NCBI GenBank assembly: GCA_947629215.1
Contig: CANRCU010000118.1
Span: 1 to 7,082 of the forward strand
Length of the DNA stretch: 7,082 nt
Direction: 5' to 3'
Origin: an uncultured Clostridia bacterium
Lineage (GTDB): Bacteria > Bacillota > Clostridia > Lachnospirales > CAG-274
Each line of letters begins with the position of its first letter. The first letter of the stretch is position 1. Position numbers and translations under genes: made by a program. The notes beneath the pieces were generated by a model. That model did not search any database. It was not told where the DNA came from and worked only from the letters and a program-made list of their open reading frames with translations. Below, piece after piece: positions 6,013 to 7,082 of the stretch.

Positions 6013-7082
6013 ATGAGGAAGAAAACGGCATTATTTTTAAGCATTATCATGCTGCTGCCGTCGAATTTTTGTTTTGCGGCAGAAAAAAAGGCTGTGACCG
6101 ACTTTGCCGTCGGGGAAAAATTCGGCGCATATACGGTAACGGACAAGGGATATTTTGACAAGGCGGACGCCGAAACGGTCGTGTTAAATCACGACAAAAG
6201 CGGCGCAAGCGTACTTTGCATAAAAAACAGCGACCCGAATCTCGGTTTCTGCATAGGCTACAAGACCCCGTACACGGACGAAAGCGACAGAAACCACGTT
6301 CTTGAACACACAATACTCGGCGGCTCCGATAAATACCCGTCAAAAGACCTTTTCTTTGATATGTATTACAAAAGCTGCAATTCGTATATGAACGATGCGA
6401 CATTCCAGTGCAGCACAAGTTATTTGTTTTCGACGCTTAGTTCCGAACAGTTTATGAAACTGCTTGACGCGCATTTAAGTTGCCTGACTTCGCCGCTTTT
6501 GCTCAAAGACGAAAATTACTTCAAGCGCGAGGCTCTGAATTATACGCTTGAAAGCCGTGATGCGGATATAGAGATGGGCGGTACGGTCTATTCAGAGGAC
6601 ACGGCGTTTACAACAGATGCAGGCTATACCGCCTGGTATGCTGTTTTGGATATGCTCTACCCCGGCGAGATCGCCTCAAACGATGTCGGACAGGCAACAT
6701 TCAACTTCAAAGACCTTACATACGAAAATGTGGTCGACCTTTACAAAACGTGCTATCATTTTGATAATTCTCTTATCGTTTTGTACGGCGATATGGACTA
6801 TGACACGGTATTGCGATTTATGGACAGAGAGTATCTCTCAAAGGCCGGAAATACTCATACCGACCTCAGTATGTATGCTCCGCGCCCGTCGCAGAAAGCC
6901 CACACGGAAAAAAGGATAGACGCGCCCGCATATATGGGTGATGCGGCTGACAGCGCCTGCATCATATACGCTATGGATCTGTACGGAATGCCCTATGAAG
7001 ATGTTTATGAATGCAATATAATACAAGACCTTATCTGCAACAAACTGAACGAAGAGCTTACCGAACAGGGCATAAATGCCGA
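6013..7082 (+). CDS. Exported M16-family (M16C, PreP-like) zinc metallopeptidase, N-terminal part
   Basis: The first 356 codons are visible; the gene runs off the window. Residues 1-23 form a signal peptide (MRKK, hydrophobic core, FCFA), with no lipobox. The inverted zinc motif HVLEH is at 95-99 (H95 and H99 ligands, E98 catalytic base) and the third ligand is probably E173 in YFKREALNY, 74 residues after H99, as usual for M16. The flanking text LGGSDKYPSKDLFFDMY, then NDATFQCSTSY, follows the pattern of the presequence-protease/insulinase subfamily, which digests unfolded peptides inside a closed two-halved chamber of about 950-1000 residues. Only the first half would be seen here. Start: AAAGGAG lies 7 nt before the ATG at 6013. 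The usual clostridial M16C enzymes I know of are cytoplasmic, so export is notable. Catalytic competence looks intact so far. Confidence 0.9.
   Translation, partial: MRKKTALFLSIIMLLPSNFCFAAEKKAVTDFAVGEKFGAYTVTDKGYFDKADAETVVLNHDKSGASVLCIKNSDPNLGFCIGYKTPYTDESDRNHVLEHTILGGSDKYPSKDLFFDMYYKSCNSYMNDATFQCSTSYLFSTLSSEQFMKLLDAHLSCLTSPLLLKDENYFKREALNYTLESRDADIEMGGTVYSEDTAFTTDAGYTAWYAVLDMLYPGEIASNDVGQATFNFKDLTYENVVDLYKTCYHFDNSLIVLYGDMDYDTVLRFMDREYLSKAGNTHTDLSMYAPRPSQKAHTEKRIDAPAYMGDAADSACIIYAMDLYGMPYEDVYECNIIQDLICNKLNEELTEQGINA

Noticed and set aside
6047..6418. Minus-strand ORF of 123 residues opposite the M16 gene
   Set aside because: Cys/Arg-rich antisense translation of a clear peptidase coding region.

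Overview
The window looks like part of a low- to mid-GC Gram-positive anaerobe of the Clostridia, probably a gut Oscillospiraceae/Monoglobales-type organism. The reasons are strong AGGAGG-type ribosome binding sites, consensus sigma-A promoters with 17-bp spacers, a secreted BspA-type leucine-rich-repeat protein ending in a dockerin-like domain, a clostridial-type aconitase-superfamily hydratase and an M16C peptidase. This assignment is inference from protein style; no rRNA or marker gene is present.

Layout. Positions 1-168 are the end of an IS3-family insertion sequence, with the first 30 codons of its OrfA on the minus strand. Positions 169-844 contain no convincing full-length gene. They hold a 28-codon minus-strand ORF with a very good ribosome binding site, a rho-independent terminator (355-395), a long imperfect hairpin (484-543), and a palindrome-rich block of roughly 200 bp (about 563-785) that stands out from its AT-rich surroundings. 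Positions 845-3121 (minus) encode a complete 758-residue hydratase of the aconitase superfamily with all three Fe-S cysteines, preceded by its own promoter. Positions 3316-5823 (minus) encode an 835-residue exported leucine-rich-repeat protein built from three exact 163-residue (489-bp) super-repeats plus a partial fourth, followed by a two-loop calcium-binding dockerin-like domain. It has its own promoter and a terminator just after the stop. From 6013 to the window end (plus) lies the N-terminal part of an exported M16 metallopeptidase with an intact HVLEH zinc site, read divergently from the LRR gene.

How they relate. The three main genes each have their own promoter, so nothing forces a single operon. 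The LRR-dockerin protein and the M16 peptidase are both predicted to leave the cytoplasm and share a 189-bp divergent intergenic region, so they may belong to the same cell-surface programme. The hydratase is cytoplasmic and sits beside no recognisable TCA-cycle or leucine-pathway gene here; its substrate cannot be assigned. The least explained parts are the palindromic block at 563-785, the exact 489-bp modularity of the LRR gene, and the altered cysteine motif of the hydratase. I did not find evidence of an entirely new system.
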